A stretch of 64,000 nucleotides of DNA from Ruminococcus flavefaciens MA2007 (GCF_000621845.1 NZ_JHXF01000017.1:1-64000); one strand, 5' to 3'; shown: positions 23,230 to 32,739, counted from the first letter of the stretch. Translations and numbers: made by a program. Notes: a model not told the origin generated them from the sequence alone.

Positions 23230-24540
23230 ATGTATAAAATTAATTTTATAACATTCGGCTGCAAGGTGAACCACTACGAGACAGAGTGCATGAAATCGCT
23301 GTTTCGTGAGGCTTCCTATGAGATAACGGAGGAAATATCCGAAGCCGATGCTGTCGTGATAAACTCTTGTACCGTGACTTCCTCGGGAGACAGCCGTGCA
23401 TTGGCGGCTCTGCGAAAGACAAGGGCGGCTCTGCCTGATGCGGTCATAGCCCTGACAGGCTGCTATCCGCAGGCTAACCGCGAGGAGGCGGCGAAGCTCT
23501 CCGAGGCGGACATTATCGCAGGCACCAAGTCCAGAGCCCATATCGTGGAGCTGGTAGGGGACTGCCTTGAGAACCGCACCCGTATCGTGGAGCTGTCGGA
23601 CTACAGCGCCGAGGATATATTCGAGCCCCTGAAATGCACCCGTTTTGACAGCAATACAAGGGCGTTCGTGAAGATACAGGACGGCTGCAACCAGTTCTGC
23701 TCATACTGCATGATACCCTTTGCAAGGGGGCGCTGCCGCTCGAAGCCTGTTGATGTGCTCCGTGAGGAGATAGGCGCTATCGCGGAAAACGGCGTTAAGG
23801 AGATAGTCCTGTCTGGCATAAACCTTGCCTTTTACGGCAGGGAATGGGGACTTGACCTTGCGGACGCCGCGGAGCTCTGCGCAGAAACAGAGGGCATAGA
23901 GCGCATAAGGCTCGGCTCGCTGGAGCCCGAGATGATGTCGGAGGAGCTTCTCAGGCGGCTGAAAGCCCTGCCCCAGTTCTGTCACCAGTTCCATTTGTCC
24001 CTGCAAAGCGGCTGCGAACGCACCCTTAAAGCCATGAACCGCAAGTACACCGCCGAGGAGTACCTTGCTCTTACAGAGCGCATACGGAGCATTTTTCCCG
24101 ACTGCTCATTCACTACGGACGTAATGGTGGGATTTCCGCAGGAGACTGAGGCTGACCATGCCGAGTCCGTGGAGTTCATACGCAGGATAGGCTTCGCAAA
24201 GGTTCATGTGTTCCGATATTCGCGGAGAAAGGGTACAAGAGCCGACAAAATGGACGGACAGGTTCCCGAGAGCGTCAAGACTCTCCGCTGGCAGGAGATG
24301 ACTGCGGCGGCAGACGAAACAAGGGAGAAATATCTTAGCTCGTTGGTAGGCAAAACAGTCCCGGTGCTGTTTGAACGTGAAAATTCTACAGAATTTCACC
24401 GCGGATACGCACCCGACTATACATTAATAAAAATTTCTCGAAAAAATCCAGAAAAAAGTTTGCGTAATCGGATAATTAGTGTTATAATAGAGAAGTATGG
24501 TCACGACTGCTGCATTGGCAGCGCAGTGTCTGACGTTTGA
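23230..24540 (+). CDS. mtaB: tRNA t6A37 methylthiotransferase
   Basis: A 436-residue radical SAM methylthiotransferase that converts t6A37 to ms2t6A37 in tRNAs reading ANN codons. The UPF0004 domain has three cluster cysteines in FGCKVNHYE, INSCTVTS and LTGCYPQ. The radical SAM motif is CNQFCSYC (C-x3-C-x2-C), followed by SGINLAFYGREWG and GSLEPEMM. The C-terminal TRAM-like segment is short: FHRGYAPDYTLIKI and SLRNRIISVIIEKYGHDCCIG. N-terminal FGCKVNHYETE and the length distinguish MtaB from MiaB and RimO. ATG 23230 follows AAGGA by 7 nt. Confidence 0.92.
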   Translation: MYKINFITFGCKVNHYETECMKSLFREASYEITEEISEADAVVINSCTVTSSGDSRALAALRKTRAALPDAVIALTGCYPQANREEAAKLSEADIIAGTKSRAHIVELVGDCLENRTRIVELSDYSAEDIFEPLKCTRFDSNTRAFVKIQDGCNQFCSYCMIPFARGRCRSKPVDVLREEIGAIAENGVKEIVLSGINLAFYGREWGLDLADAAELCAETEGIERIRLGSLEPEMMSEELLRRLKALPQFCHQFHLSLQSGCERTLKAMNRKYTAEEYLALTERIRSIFPDCSFTTDVMVGFPQETEADHAESVEFIRRIGFAKVHVFRYSRRKGTRADKMDGQVPESVKTLRWQEMTAAADETREKYLSSLVGKTVPVLFERENSTEFHRGYAPDYTLIKISRKNPEKSLRNRIISVIIEKYGHDCCIGSAVSDV

Positions 24541-24589
24541 ATGCGGAATGCGGAATCAGGGATTAGAGCAGAGCCTGTACACTTTTGAA

Positions 24590-24667
24590 TGTAGGGGGCG
24601 ATGCCTACATCGCCCCGAGCATTACGATTTTCTTATGGACGGGCTGATGTGGGCATCAGCCCCTACA
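24590..24667. repeat. Full TGTAGGGG/CCCCTACA element (78 bp)
   Basis: Nearly identical halves to the copy at 20672: GGGGGCGATG-CCTA-CATCGCCCC, about 24 bp of unrelated spacer, then GGGCTGATG-TGGG-CATCAGCCCCTACA. The stretch 24541-24738 holds no gene and no recognisable purine riboswitch ahead of purL. Confidence 0.8.
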
Positions 24668-24738
24668 GTTCGTTCCGGCATATTTCATTGCTAATTACGC
24701 ATTACGCATTATGAATTAAATTGAAGGGAGACTGAATT

Positions 24739-27700
24739 ATGTCCGTATTCAGAATTTACGTTGAAAAGAAGCCTGAATTTGCAGTTGAAGCTCAGTCCGT
24801 GCTCAGCGATATAAAAACTGCGCTCAGACTTAACATTTCGGGAGTCCGTATCCTCAACAGATACGACGCAGACAAGCTCAGCGAGGAGGATTTCAAGGCT
24901 GCTATAAGCACCGTTTTCTCAGAGCCTGCCGTTGACGTTGTTTACGACGAGCTCCCACCTGTATCAGAGACAGACCGCGTTTTTGCCGTTGAGTACCTCC
25001 CCGGTCAGTTCGACCAGAGAGCCGACAGCTGCGAGCAGTGTATACAGATACTCCGTCAGGGAGAGCGCTGCCGCGTGAGAAACGCAAGGATATACATAAT
25101 CTCGGGTATCATCAGCGACGAGGACTTCGCTAAGCTCAAGTCCTACATCATCAACCCCGTTGAGAGCCGTGAGGCTTCACTTGAGACTGTCAAGACTCTC
25201 GATACAAACTATGATATCCCAACTACAGTAGAGGAGCTGGAGGGCTTCATCAACCTCAATGCATACGGTCTCCACGCTTTCGTTGACAAGTTCGGCCTTG
25301 CCATGGACTATGACGATATCAAGTTCTGTCAGGATTATTTCCGCAACGAGGAGAAGCGCAACCCCACTATCACCGAGATACGCATGATAGATACCTACTG
25401 GTCTGACCACTGCCGTCATACCACATTCCTCACCAATGTAGAAAACGTAAAGATTGATACTCCTTATATAAAAGATACATACGATATGTATGTGAATGTC
25501 CGCAAGGAGCTGGGCAGAACGGACAAGCCCATGACTCTTATGGACCTTGCTACCCTTGCAGCCAAGAAGCTGAAGGCTGACGGAAAGCTCCCCGACCTCG
25601 ACGAGAGCGAGGAGATAAACGCTTGTTCCGTAAAGATAAAGGTGGACATAGACGGTCAGCTCGAGGACTGGATACTCATGTTCAAGAACGAGACTCACAA
25701 CCACCCGACTGAGATAGAGCCTTTCGGCGGTGCTGCTACCTGTCTGGGCGGCGCTATCCGCGATCCGCTTTCGGGACGTTCTTACGTATATCAGGCTATG
25801 CGTGTAACAGGTGCGGCTAATCCTCTTGTTCCTGTTGAAGATACTATCGCAGGCAAGCTCCCACAGAGAAAGATCACTCTCGGAGCTGCCAACGGCTACA
25901 GCTCATACGGCAACCAGATAGGTCTTGCTACAGGTCATGTTGCAGAGGTATACCACCCTGGCTATGTTGCTAAGCGTATGGAGATAGGCGCAGTTCTCGG
26001 AGCTGCTCCTGCCGAGAATATCCGCAGAGAAAGACCTGTTCCGGGAGATATCGTTATCCTTCTCGGCGGCAAGACAGGTCGCGACGGCTGCGGCGGAGCT
26101 ACAGGCTCGTCCAAGTCACACACACTTGAATCCCTCGAGCACTGCGGCGCAGAGGTACAGAAGGGTAATCCTCCCGAGGAGAGAAAGCTCCAGAGACTGT
26201 TCCGCAATCCAGAGGTAACTAAGATGATAAAGCGCTGCAACGACTTCGGTGCAGGCGGCGTTTCAGTTGCTATCGGCGAGCTGACAGACGGTCTCGTTAT
26301 CAACCTCAATGCAGTTCCCAAGAAGTACGACGGTCTCGACGGTACCGAGATCGCTATTTCCGAGTCTCAGGAGAGAATGGCTGTTGTCATAGCTCCCGAG
26401 GATAAGGACAAGTTCATGGAGGAGGCTGCAAAGGAGAACCTTGAAGCTACCCTCGTTGCCGATGTTGTAGAGGAGCCAAGACTCAAAATGGTATGGAACG
26501 GCAACACTATCGTTGACCTTTCAAGAGAGTTCCTCAACTCAAACGGCGCTCCCAAGTATACAGACATAGAGGTAGAAGCTCCTGCATTCGTGGCTGATGA
26601 TGATATCGCAGACAGCGCAGATTCATGGACTCAGCTCATGTCAAACCTCAATGTATGCTCACAGAAGGGACTTATAGAGAAGTTCGACTCCACTATCGGC
26701 GCAGGCACAGTCCTCATGCCTTTCGGCGGAGTATACCAGATGTCTCCCTCACAGGCTATGGCTGCAAAGATTCCTGTGCTTGAGGGTGAGACCAATACCT
26801 GCTCGCTCATGGGCTGGGGCTATAACCCCGATATATCCGAGAAATCTCCTTACCACGGCTCAATGCTGGCTGTTATCGAGTCTATCGCTAAGGTAGTTGC
26901 CGCAGGCGGTACCTACAAGAAGTGCTGGCTCACCTTCCAGGAGTATTTCGAGAGAACTCAGAACGATCCAAAGCGCTGGGGCAAGCCAATGGCTGCACTT
27001 CTCGGCGCATTCAGGGCTCAGCTTGAAATTGGCTGCGGCTCTATCGGCGGAAAGGACTCAATGTCGGGTACTTTCGAGAATATCGACGTTCCTCCTACAC
27101 TGGTTTCATTCGCAGTTTCCACTGCTACGGCAGACAAGGTAGTTTCCACAGAGTTCAAGGGCTCGGGCAATACAGTCATCTCTATCGTTCCCGAGTACGA
27201 CGAGAACGGACTTCCAAAGTGGGACAGCATCAAGGCTTGCTTCGACAAGGTAGAGCAGATAATCAAGGACGACCGCGCAAATGCTATCTGGACTATCGGC
27301 TACGGCGGATTTGCAGAGGGTATCGCAAAGATGTGCTTCGGCAACAAGATAGGCTTCGAGTTCACAACAAGACTCAGCGCTAAGGAGCTCTACAAGCCAT
27401 GCTACGGCGCATTCATCATCGAGCTCAAGGGCGACGCAAAGAGCGGCGAGAACATCATCGGTAAAACTGTTTCCGATTACAAGATACTCTCTATGGACTA
27501 TACTGTCAGCCTTGACAACCTCCAGAGAGTATGGGAGGCTAAGCTTGAGCCTGTATTCCCGTGCCGCATAAAGACTACAGATACAACTCCCCAGACATAT
27601 TCTTCACCTAACCGCATTCAGCTTTCAGCTTCTACAAAGATAGCAAAGCCGAGAGTCCTTATCCCTGTATTCCCCGGCACAAACTGCGAGTACGATACTG

Positions 27701-28443
27701 CAAGAGCCTTTGAAAAGGCAGGCGCCAAGGCTGAGGTAGTCGTTATCAGAAACCTCTCCGCTGGAGATATCGAGGAGAGCGTAAGATACTTCGAGAGCGC
27801 AGTAAGACGTTCCGAGATAGTTATGATACCGGGCGGATTCAGCGGCGGTGACGAGCCCGAGGGAAGCGGCAAGTTCATTACAGCATTCTTCCGCAACCCC
27901 AAGATAAAGGACGCAGTTCACGACCTCTTAAAGAACCGCGACGGTCTTATGCTAGGTATCTGCAACGGATTCCAGGCTCTTATCAAGCTGGGACTCGTTC
28001 CATACGGTGAGATAATCGACATGGCTGACGACGCACCTACGCTTACATTCAATACCATAAACCGCCACCAGTCCATGATGGTAAATACACGTATCGCCTC
28101 CAACAAGAGCCCATGGCTCTATGGCTGTGAGGTAGGCGATATCCATACAGTTGCTATCTCACACGGTGAGGGACGCTTCGTAGCTCCTGCAAGTCTCATT
28201 CAGCAGCTTGCAAACAACGGTCAGATAGCTACACAGTACGTTGACCTTGACGGCAACCCAACAATGGATATACGCTATAACCCCAATACCTCTATCGAGG
28301 CTATCGAGGGTATCACTTCTCCCGACGGACGTGTATTCGGTAAAATGGGACACTCAGAGCGTAAGGGTAGCTATATCTGTAAGAACGTTCAGGGTGAAAA
28401 AGACCAGAAGATATTCGAGAGCGGCGTTAAATACTTCACATGA
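24739..28443 (+). CDS. purL: Phosphoribosylformylglycinamidine synthase, single-chain
   Basis: A 1234-residue enzyme that makes FGAM from FGAR, Gln and ATP (purine step 4). The synthetase part contains DTYWSDHCRHTTF and FKNETHNHPTEIEPFGGAATC (from F315), then GGKTGRDGCGGATGSS and GGKDSMSGTF. From about residue 970 a glutamine amidotransferase follows: VLIPVFPGTNCEYD, the nucleophile region LGICNGFQALIKLG (Cys 1075) and SHGEGRF with the catalytic His. This is the long PurL-PurQ fusion seen in Clostridia and Proteobacteria; the N-terminal PurS-like domain is present. It stands alone, with no other pur gene nearby. SD GAAGGGAG precedes the ATG. Confidence 0.97.
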   Translation: MSVFRIYVEKKPEFAVEAQSVLSDIKTALRLNISGVRILNRYDADKLSEEDFKAAISTVFSEPAVDVVYDELPPVSETDRVFAVEYLPGQFDQRADSCEQCIQILRQGERCRVRNARIYIISGIISDEDFAKLKSYIINPVESREASLETVKTLDTNYDIPTTVEELEGFINLNAYGLHAFVDKFGLAMDYDDIKFCQDYFRNEEKRNPTITEIRMIDTYWSDHCRHTTFLTNVENVKIDTPYIKDTYDMYVNVRKELGRTDKPMTLMDLATLAAKKLKADGKLPDLDESEEINACSVKIKVDIDGQLEDWILMFKNETHNHPTEIEPFGGAATCLGGAIRDPLSGRSYVYQAMRVTGAANPLVPVEDTIAGKLPQRKITLGAANGYSSYGNQIGLATGHVAEVYHPGYVAKRMEIGAVLGAAPAENIRRERPVPGDIVILLGGKTGRDGCGGATGSSKSHTLESLEHCGAEVQKGNPPEERKLQRLFRNPEVTKMIKRCNDFGAGGVSVAIGELTDGLVINLNAVPKKYDGLDGTEIAISESQERMAVVIAPEDKDKFMEEAAKENLEATLVADVVEEPRLKMVWNGNTIVDLSREFLNSNGAPKYTDIEVEAPAFVADDDIADSADSWTQLMSNLNVCSQKGLIEKFDSTIGAGTVLMPFGGVYQMSPSQAMAAKIPVLEGETNTCSLMGWGYNPDISEKSPYHGSMLAVIESIAKVVAAGGTYKKCWLTFQEYFERTQNDPKRWGKPMAALLGAFRAQLEIGCGSIGGKDSMSGTFENIDVPPTLVSFAVSTATADKVVSTEFKGSGNTVISIVPEYDENGLPKWDSIKACFDKVEQIIKDDRANAIWTIGYGGFAEGIAKMCFGNKIGFEFTTRLSAKELYKPCYGAFIIELKGDAKSGENIIGKTVSDYKILSMDYTVSLDNLQRVWEAKLEPVFPCRIKTTDTTPQTYSSPNRIQLSASTKIAKPRVLIPVFPGTNCEYDTARAFEKAGAKAEVVVIRNLSAGDIEESVRYFESAVRRSEIVMIPGGFSGGDEPEGSGKFITAFFRNPKIKDAVHDLLKNRDGLMLGICNGFQALIKLGLVPYGEIIDMADDAPTLTFNTINRHQSMMVNTRIASNKSPWLYGCEVGDIHTVAISHGEGRFVAPASLIQQLANNGQIATQYVDLDGNPTMDIRYNPNTSIEAIEGITSPDGRVFGKMGHSERKGSYICKNVQGEKDQKIFESGVKYFT

Positions 28444-28444
28444 T

Positions 28445-28476
28445 GAAAAAAGGACAGCTTCGGCTGTCCTTTTTTA
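28445..28476 (+). terminator. purL terminator
   Basis: AAAAAAGGACAGC-ttcg-GCTGTCCTTTTTT: very strong, right after the stop codon. Confidence 0.92.
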
Positions 28477-28486
28477 GCCCTTAGCC

Positions 28487-28887
28487 TGTAGGGGACGCCG
28501 CCCTCGGCGTCCCACGAATTATAATGCAATTATAAATGACGCGCTGTAGGGGCGGATATTATCCGCCCGTGTAGATGTGCCGTAAGCGATGTACGATTAT
28601 CGGTGTTGATAATAGTGAGCGAGTTTACGAGCGGCAACGTGGCAAGGGGGCGCAGGCTCTGCGCTGTAGGGGACGGATATTATCCGCCCATGTAATGTGC
28701 CGTAAGCGATGTACGATTATCGGTGTTGATAATAGTGAGCGAGTTTACGAGCGGCAATGTGGCGAGGGGGCGCAGGCTCTGCGCCCGTGTATGACAAACC
28801 ACGTTTATTTCGGGCGAACACTGTTCGCCCCTACAAATGGCATTTTATTTAAAACGGGTATAACGGGCGACGGGACGTCGCCCCTAC
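28487..28887. repeat. Dense repeat cluster with a tandem duplication
   Basis: Half elements GGGGACGCCG/CGGCGTCCC (28487-28513) and GGGGCGGATA/TATCCGCCC (28545-28568) are followed by two near-identical copies of the GTAAGCGATGTACGATTATC family (about 28577-28664 and 28697-28784). Each ends in hairpin GCGCAG-GCT-CTGCGC and is linked by another GGGGACGGATA/TATCCGCCC half element. Then come GGGCGAACA/TGTTCGCCCCTACA (28812-28835) and GGGCGACGGGACGTCGCCCCTACA-type (28864-28887) halves. The open frame here is a repeat artefact. Confidence 0.8.
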
Positions 28888-29189
28888 ACAAACTAATTAC
28901 TAATCACTATCAACTGATAACTTATTAAAAATAATTTTTGAATTTGGCTTAATCAACAAATAAATGTCAATACTATTGTTGATATTCACAGTGTTTCTGC
29001 TGGCTGTGCAATGTTCATATTTTTGTGTTGACTAATACTATTATTTAGTATATAATAATAAGTAGATTAAAGTTATTAGTGATTAGTTATTAGTTTGTGC
29101 AGGAGCCAACTTTGTCGTTCGTGCCCTACAATTAGATGATTACTAATCACTAGGCACTAATAACTAATAACTAAAAAGGGAGATATGCT
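28888..29189. other. AT-rich leader region of glgA
   Basis: No gene. It holds the glgA promoter and, downstream of it, inverted low-complexity blocks: TTATTAGTGATTAGTTATTAG (about 29078-29097) and CACTAATAACTAATAACTAA (29154-29174), which can form a long hairpin just before the SD GGGAG. Similar ACTAATNACTAA tracts precede the genes at 31089 and 33222. Confidence 0.5.
29028..29056 (+). promoter_or_regulatory. glgA promoter
   Basis: TTGACT, 17-bp spacer, TATAAT; about 130 nt of leader follow. Confidence 0.7.
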
Positions 29190-30644
29190 ATGAATAATAT
29201 ACTGTTTGCCGCTTCCGAGTGTGTACCATTTATAAAGACAGGCGGACTTGCTGACGTTGTAGGCGCACTTCCGCAGTATATCGACAAGAAGAATTTCGAT
29301 GTAAGGATTATAATGCCTTACTACACCTGCATACCCGATAAGTACAGAAGCGAATTCAAGTACGTTCATCACTTCTATATGGACTACGGCATGAGAAGCG
29401 AGGGGGTTCATGTCGGCATTATGGAGTATGAGTACAACGGCATAAAGTTCTATTTCGTTGACAACGAGTATTACTTCAAGTGCGATACTCCATATTCATC
29501 AGACCTTAAATGGGACATCGAGAGATTCACTTTCTTCTGCAAGGCTGTACTGGCTATCCTGCCTGTTATCGGCTTCCGTCCCGATATCATACACTGTCAC
29601 GACTGGCAGTCGTCCCTCATTCCCGTTTTTCTGCACTCTGCTTTTGCTACGAACCCGTTCTTCAGTGCAACAAAGACGATAATGACTATCCATAACCTGA
29701 AATTCCAGGGCGTTTGGGATATAGACACATTCCGCTACAATACGGCTCTGCCCGATTATATGTTCACTCCCGATAAGCTGGAGTTCAACAAGAACGCAAA
29801 TATGCTCAAGGGCGGTCTGGTCTATGCGGACTACATCACCACGGTCTCCGAGACCTACGCCGAGGAGATAAAATACCCCTTCTACGGCGAACAGCTTGAC
29901 GGACTTCTCCGTGCAAGGTCAGCTTCACTGAGGGGAATCCTCAACGGTATCGACTACAAGGTATTCGATCCTGCAAACGACGACAAGATATTCACACCGT
30001 TCACAGCCAAGAACTTCAAGACCAAAAAGGCTGAGAACAAGACGAAACTGCAGGAACAGCTGGGACTTCCCGTTGACAAGGAAAAGTACATGATGTGTAT
30101 CATCTCACGTCTTACCGACCAGAAAGGACTTGACCTCGTTAATTACGCTATGGAGCGTATCTGCGACGAGAACACCCAGTTCGTGATAATAGGCACAGGC
30201 GATCCCAAGTATGAGAATATGTTCAAACACTATCAGTGGAAGTACCCCGAGAGAGTCTCCGCAAATATCCTCTACAACGACGACCTTGCCCATAAGCTCT
30301 ATGCGGCGGCAGATACAGTTCTCATGCCGTCACTGTTCGAGCCCTGCGGACTTACACAGCTCATCGCTCTCCGCTACGGAACTCTGCCTATAGTACGTGA
30401 AACAGGCGGACTCAAAGACACAGTCCAGCCATATAACGAGTTTGACGGAACAGGCAACGGCTTCTCATTTGCCAACTTCAACGGCGACGAGATGCTGAAC
30501 ACTATCAACTACTCCAAGAGAGTGTACTACGATAACCGCAAGCAGTGGGACGCAATGGTACAGCGAGCTATGGAGCAGGACTTCTCATGGAACAGCTCAG
30601 CTCGTCAGTACGAGGGTATGTACAGCTGGATGATAAACTGGTAA
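29190..30644 (+). CDS. glgA: Glycogen synthase (ADP-glucose, GT5)
   Basis: A 484-residue GT-B glycosyltransferase that extends alpha-1,4-glucan from ADP-glucose. The N-terminus has KTGGLADVVGALP (K16), the GT5 ADP-glucose-binding loop. IHCHDWQSSLIPV and TIHNLKFQGVW follow, and the C-terminal Rossmann half carries SRLTDQKGLDL and LMPSLFEPCGLTQLIALRYGT with the catalytic-site Glu384. Length is normal. It is not in a glg operon; other glycogen genes are not in this window. Confidence 0.96.
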   Translation: MNNILFAASECVPFIKTGGLADVVGALPQYIDKKNFDVRIIMPYYTCIPDKYRSEFKYVHHFYMDYGMRSEGVHVGIMEYEYNGIKFYFVDNEYYFKCDTPYSSDLKWDIERFTFFCKAVLAILPVIGFRPDIIHCHDWQSSLIPVFLHSAFATNPFFSATKTIMTIHNLKFQGVWDIDTFRYNTALPDYMFTPDKLEFNKNANMLKGGLVYADYITTVSETYAEEIKYPFYGEQLDGLLRARSASLRGILNGIDYKVFDPANDDKIFTPFTAKNFKTKKAENKTKLQEQLGLPVDKEKYMMCIISRLTDQKGLDLVNYAMERICDENTQFVIIGTGDPKYENMFKHYQWKYPERVSANILYNDDLAHKLYAAADTVLMPSLFEPCGLTQLIALRYGTLPIVRETGGLKDTVQPYNEFDGTGNGFSFANFNGDEMLNTINYSKRVYYDNRKQWDAMVQRAMEQDFSWNSSARQYEGMYSWMINW

Positions 30645-30699
30645 TAATTCTAAAACATATTATAGGGAGTGAGGGCGGATCCATTCCGCCCTTGCTGAT

Positions 30700-31045
30700 T
30701 ATCTGTAGGGAACGGCGTCCTCGGCGTTCCATGTAAATGTGCCGTAAGCGATGTACGATTATCGGTATTGATGAGAGTGAGCGAGTTTACGAGCGGCAAC
30801 GTGGCAAGGGTGCAGTGTCACGCTGCCGTGGCAAGTGGGCGCAGGCTCTGCGCTGTAGGGGCTGATGCCTAACAGGCACCCGTACCCTCTGTCAGCTCTG
30901 CTGACATCTCCCTGTACTACAGGGAGTCCCCCACATCAGCCTGACCAATTGTTACGTAAATCAACGGGGCGATGTAGGTATCGCCCCCTACAATGCCTTG
31001 AATCTATATGTAACGATATTAACGGACGACCAATGTTCGTCCCTA
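30700..31045. repeat. Repeat cluster, including one repeat inserted in another
   Basis: A half element GGGAACGGCG/CGGCGTTCC (30703-30730) is followed by a GTAAGCGATGTACGATTATC-family copy (about 30739-30853). Next is a TGTAGGGG/CCCCTACA element (30854-30992) whose first hairpin GGGGCTGATGCC / CACATCAGCC is split by about 60 bp (30871-30931) of a different family, CCCTCTGTCA...TGACATCTCCC...GGGAGT, seen again at 49210-49255. A GGACGACCAA...GTTCGTCCCTACA half follows at 31022-31047. No gene is present between glgA and 31089. Confidence 0.75.
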
Positions 31046-31088
31046 CAAATTAATCACTAACCACTGACTACTAAAACGGAGAAAAAAT

Positions 31089-32030
31089 ATGCTTAATGAT
31101 GACAAAAATGAAAAACAGCTCAGCGATGAAGTGAAAGCCTTTGCCAAGCTTTATTCCGAATTTGAGGCTAAACGCGAGAAATGGGAAGAAAAGGACTACG
31201 TTGAGGAGCTCATTGCAAAGGGACACCCCGAAACTGCCGAAAAACTGAAAAAGTACAGGCACAATATCATATCTATCGGAGTTAAGAAAACTCCCGAGGA
31301 CGGCATACCCGTGGGAGCAAGCAAGATAGGCGGACTTCCCGACCTGCCGCCCGATATCGAATACCCCACTATGACAGGCTATACCATGCGCGTTAAGGGC
31401 GGAAGCGAGACCAAGACCTGCGGAAAATCGGCTATGCACCTCGTTATGCAGATAAATCTGCGTGAGCTTGCCAAAAGCGGTGCGGATACCGAGGGGCTTT
31501 TCCCGAAGACAGGTATGTTTTATTTGTTCTGGAGCGGCGAGTATGACTATACCATGTTCGACATTGACAATGAGTATCGCTTTGTAAAGCCTGATGAGCC
31601 CGAGCTTGCTCATATAAACAAGGTCATCTGGTGGGACGGGGATATGTCAACGCTCAGACGTACTCAGCCGTCTCTGCCCTATTATGAAGAAGTCAATGAC
31701 GAGGACAATGGTATCTTTGACGAGATTTGTCACGAAACGATGATAGATTTCTGGCAGGAATACGACTATGAACGCAATGCGGCTTATGAGATAGACGACC
31801 TCATGGATATTTTAGAGGACGCCGACGAGTATGATTTTGTCAGCCGCGACGATAAGATATTCGGTATACCGAGCGGCGCTAACGCTCCACAGCTCGGTGA
31901 CGACCAGCTCCTGCTGTTACAGCTCGATTACTCGGTAGGCTGTATATGGGAATTATTCTGGATAATGGACAAGCAGGACTTCATCGACCGCAAATTCGAC
32001 AATATACAACTGGACGCAGACTGCGACTGA
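31089..32030 (+). CDS. DUF1963 (YwqG-like) protein
   Basis: A 313-residue soluble acidic protein. VGASKIGGLPDLPPDIEYPT is the DUF1963 signature, followed by MHLVMQINLRELA, TGMFYLFWS, and near the C-terminus GIPSGANAPQLGDDQLLLLQLDYSVG. The family has unknown function and is often found near toxin or effector loci. The ATG follows GGAG at 9 nt. Confidence 0.8.
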   Translation: MLNDDKNEKQLSDEVKAFAKLYSEFEAKREKWEEKDYVEELIAKGHPETAEKLKKYRHNIISIGVKKTPEDGIPVGASKIGGLPDLPPDIEYPTMTGYTMRVKGGSETKTCGKSAMHLVMQINLRELAKSGADTEGLFPKTGMFYLFWSGEYDYTMFDIDNEYRFVKPDEPELAHINKVIWWDGDMSTLRRTQPSLPYYEEVNDEDNGIFDEICHETMIDFWQEYDYERNAAYEIDDLMDILEDADEYDFVSRDDKIFGIPSGANAPQLGDDQLLLLQLDYSVGCIWELFWIMDKQDFIDRKFDNIQLDADCD

Positions 32031-32079
32031 TGATCAATTCCAAATTATACAGGTTAATTATAAAAAAGGATAAGATACA

Positions 32080-32739
32080 ATGTTAAAAGGCGCAATATTC
32101 GATATGGACGGTCTTATGATAGACACCGAAAAGCTCTATCTCAAATTCTGGATACAGTCCGCAAAGGACTTCGGCTATGACATGAAGCCCGAGCACGTCT
32201 ACGCTATCCGCAGTATGGCGAGAAAATACTCTATCCCTACGCTGAAAGGCTTTCTCGGCGAGGACTGTCCCACCGAGGAGATAAGAGCTCACCGAACCGA
32301 GCTCATGGCGGAGTACATAAACGAGCACGGACTGGAAGTGAAAAAGGGGCTTTTCGAGCTCCTGTACTATTTAAAGGGCAGGGAGATAAAAATGGCTGTG
32401 GCAACGGCAACTCCCCGAAGCCGAACAACGGAATATCTGGAAAAGATAGGAGCAGCGAAGTTCTTCTCGGCGGTGATATGCGGAGACATGGTGGAAACAG
32501 GCAAGCCAGCTCCCGATATATACCTGACAGCGGCGAGAGAGCTGGGACTTCCGCCTGAGGAATGTGCGGCATTCGAGGATTCTCCCAACGGCATAAAGGC
32601 TGCCCACGCCGCAGGCTGTCACGCCATAATGATACCCGATATGACTCAGCCCGATGACGAGATAAAGCCGCTTTTGTCGGCAGTTTACGAGAATCTCGGG
32701 CTTGCTGTAGATTATTTTGAAAGGAGCTTCGGCGAATGA
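32080..32739 (+). CDS. HAD-superfamily hydrolase, beta-phosphoglucomutase-like
   Basis: A 219-residue HAD hydrolase with C1 cap. Motif I is FDMDGLMIDTE (nucleophile D8, acid/base D10). Motif II is ATATPR, motif III has the Lys in METGKPAPDIY, and motif IV is CAAFEDSPNGIKAA. It is a sugar-phosphate phosphatase or mutase; substrate not readable. Its TGA overlaps the ATG of the next small gene (ATGA). Confidence 0.9.
   Translation: MLKGAIFDMDGLMIDTEKLYLKFWIQSAKDFGYDMKPEHVYAIRSMARKYSIPTLKGFLGEDCPTEEIRAHRTELMAEYINEHGLEVKKGLFELLYYLKGREIKMAVATATPRSRTTEYLEKIGAAKFFSAVICGDMVETGKPAPDIYLTAARELGLPPEECAAFEDSPNGIKAAHAAGCHAIMIPDMTQPDDEIKPLLSAVYENLGLAVDYFERSFGE

Noticed and set aside
24541-24738. Purine riboswitch ahead of purL
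   Set aside because: The region is taken up by a palindromic repeat and low-complexity sequence; no three-way-junction pattern is visible.
28487-28887. Possible CRISPR array
   Set aside because: Repeats are palindromic families with variable cores and irregular spacing, no uniform spacers, and no cas genes.
28575-28928. 117-codon frame with an internal amino-acid repeat
   Set aside because: It is created by two tandem copies of an intergenic repeat; no SD and no protein features.
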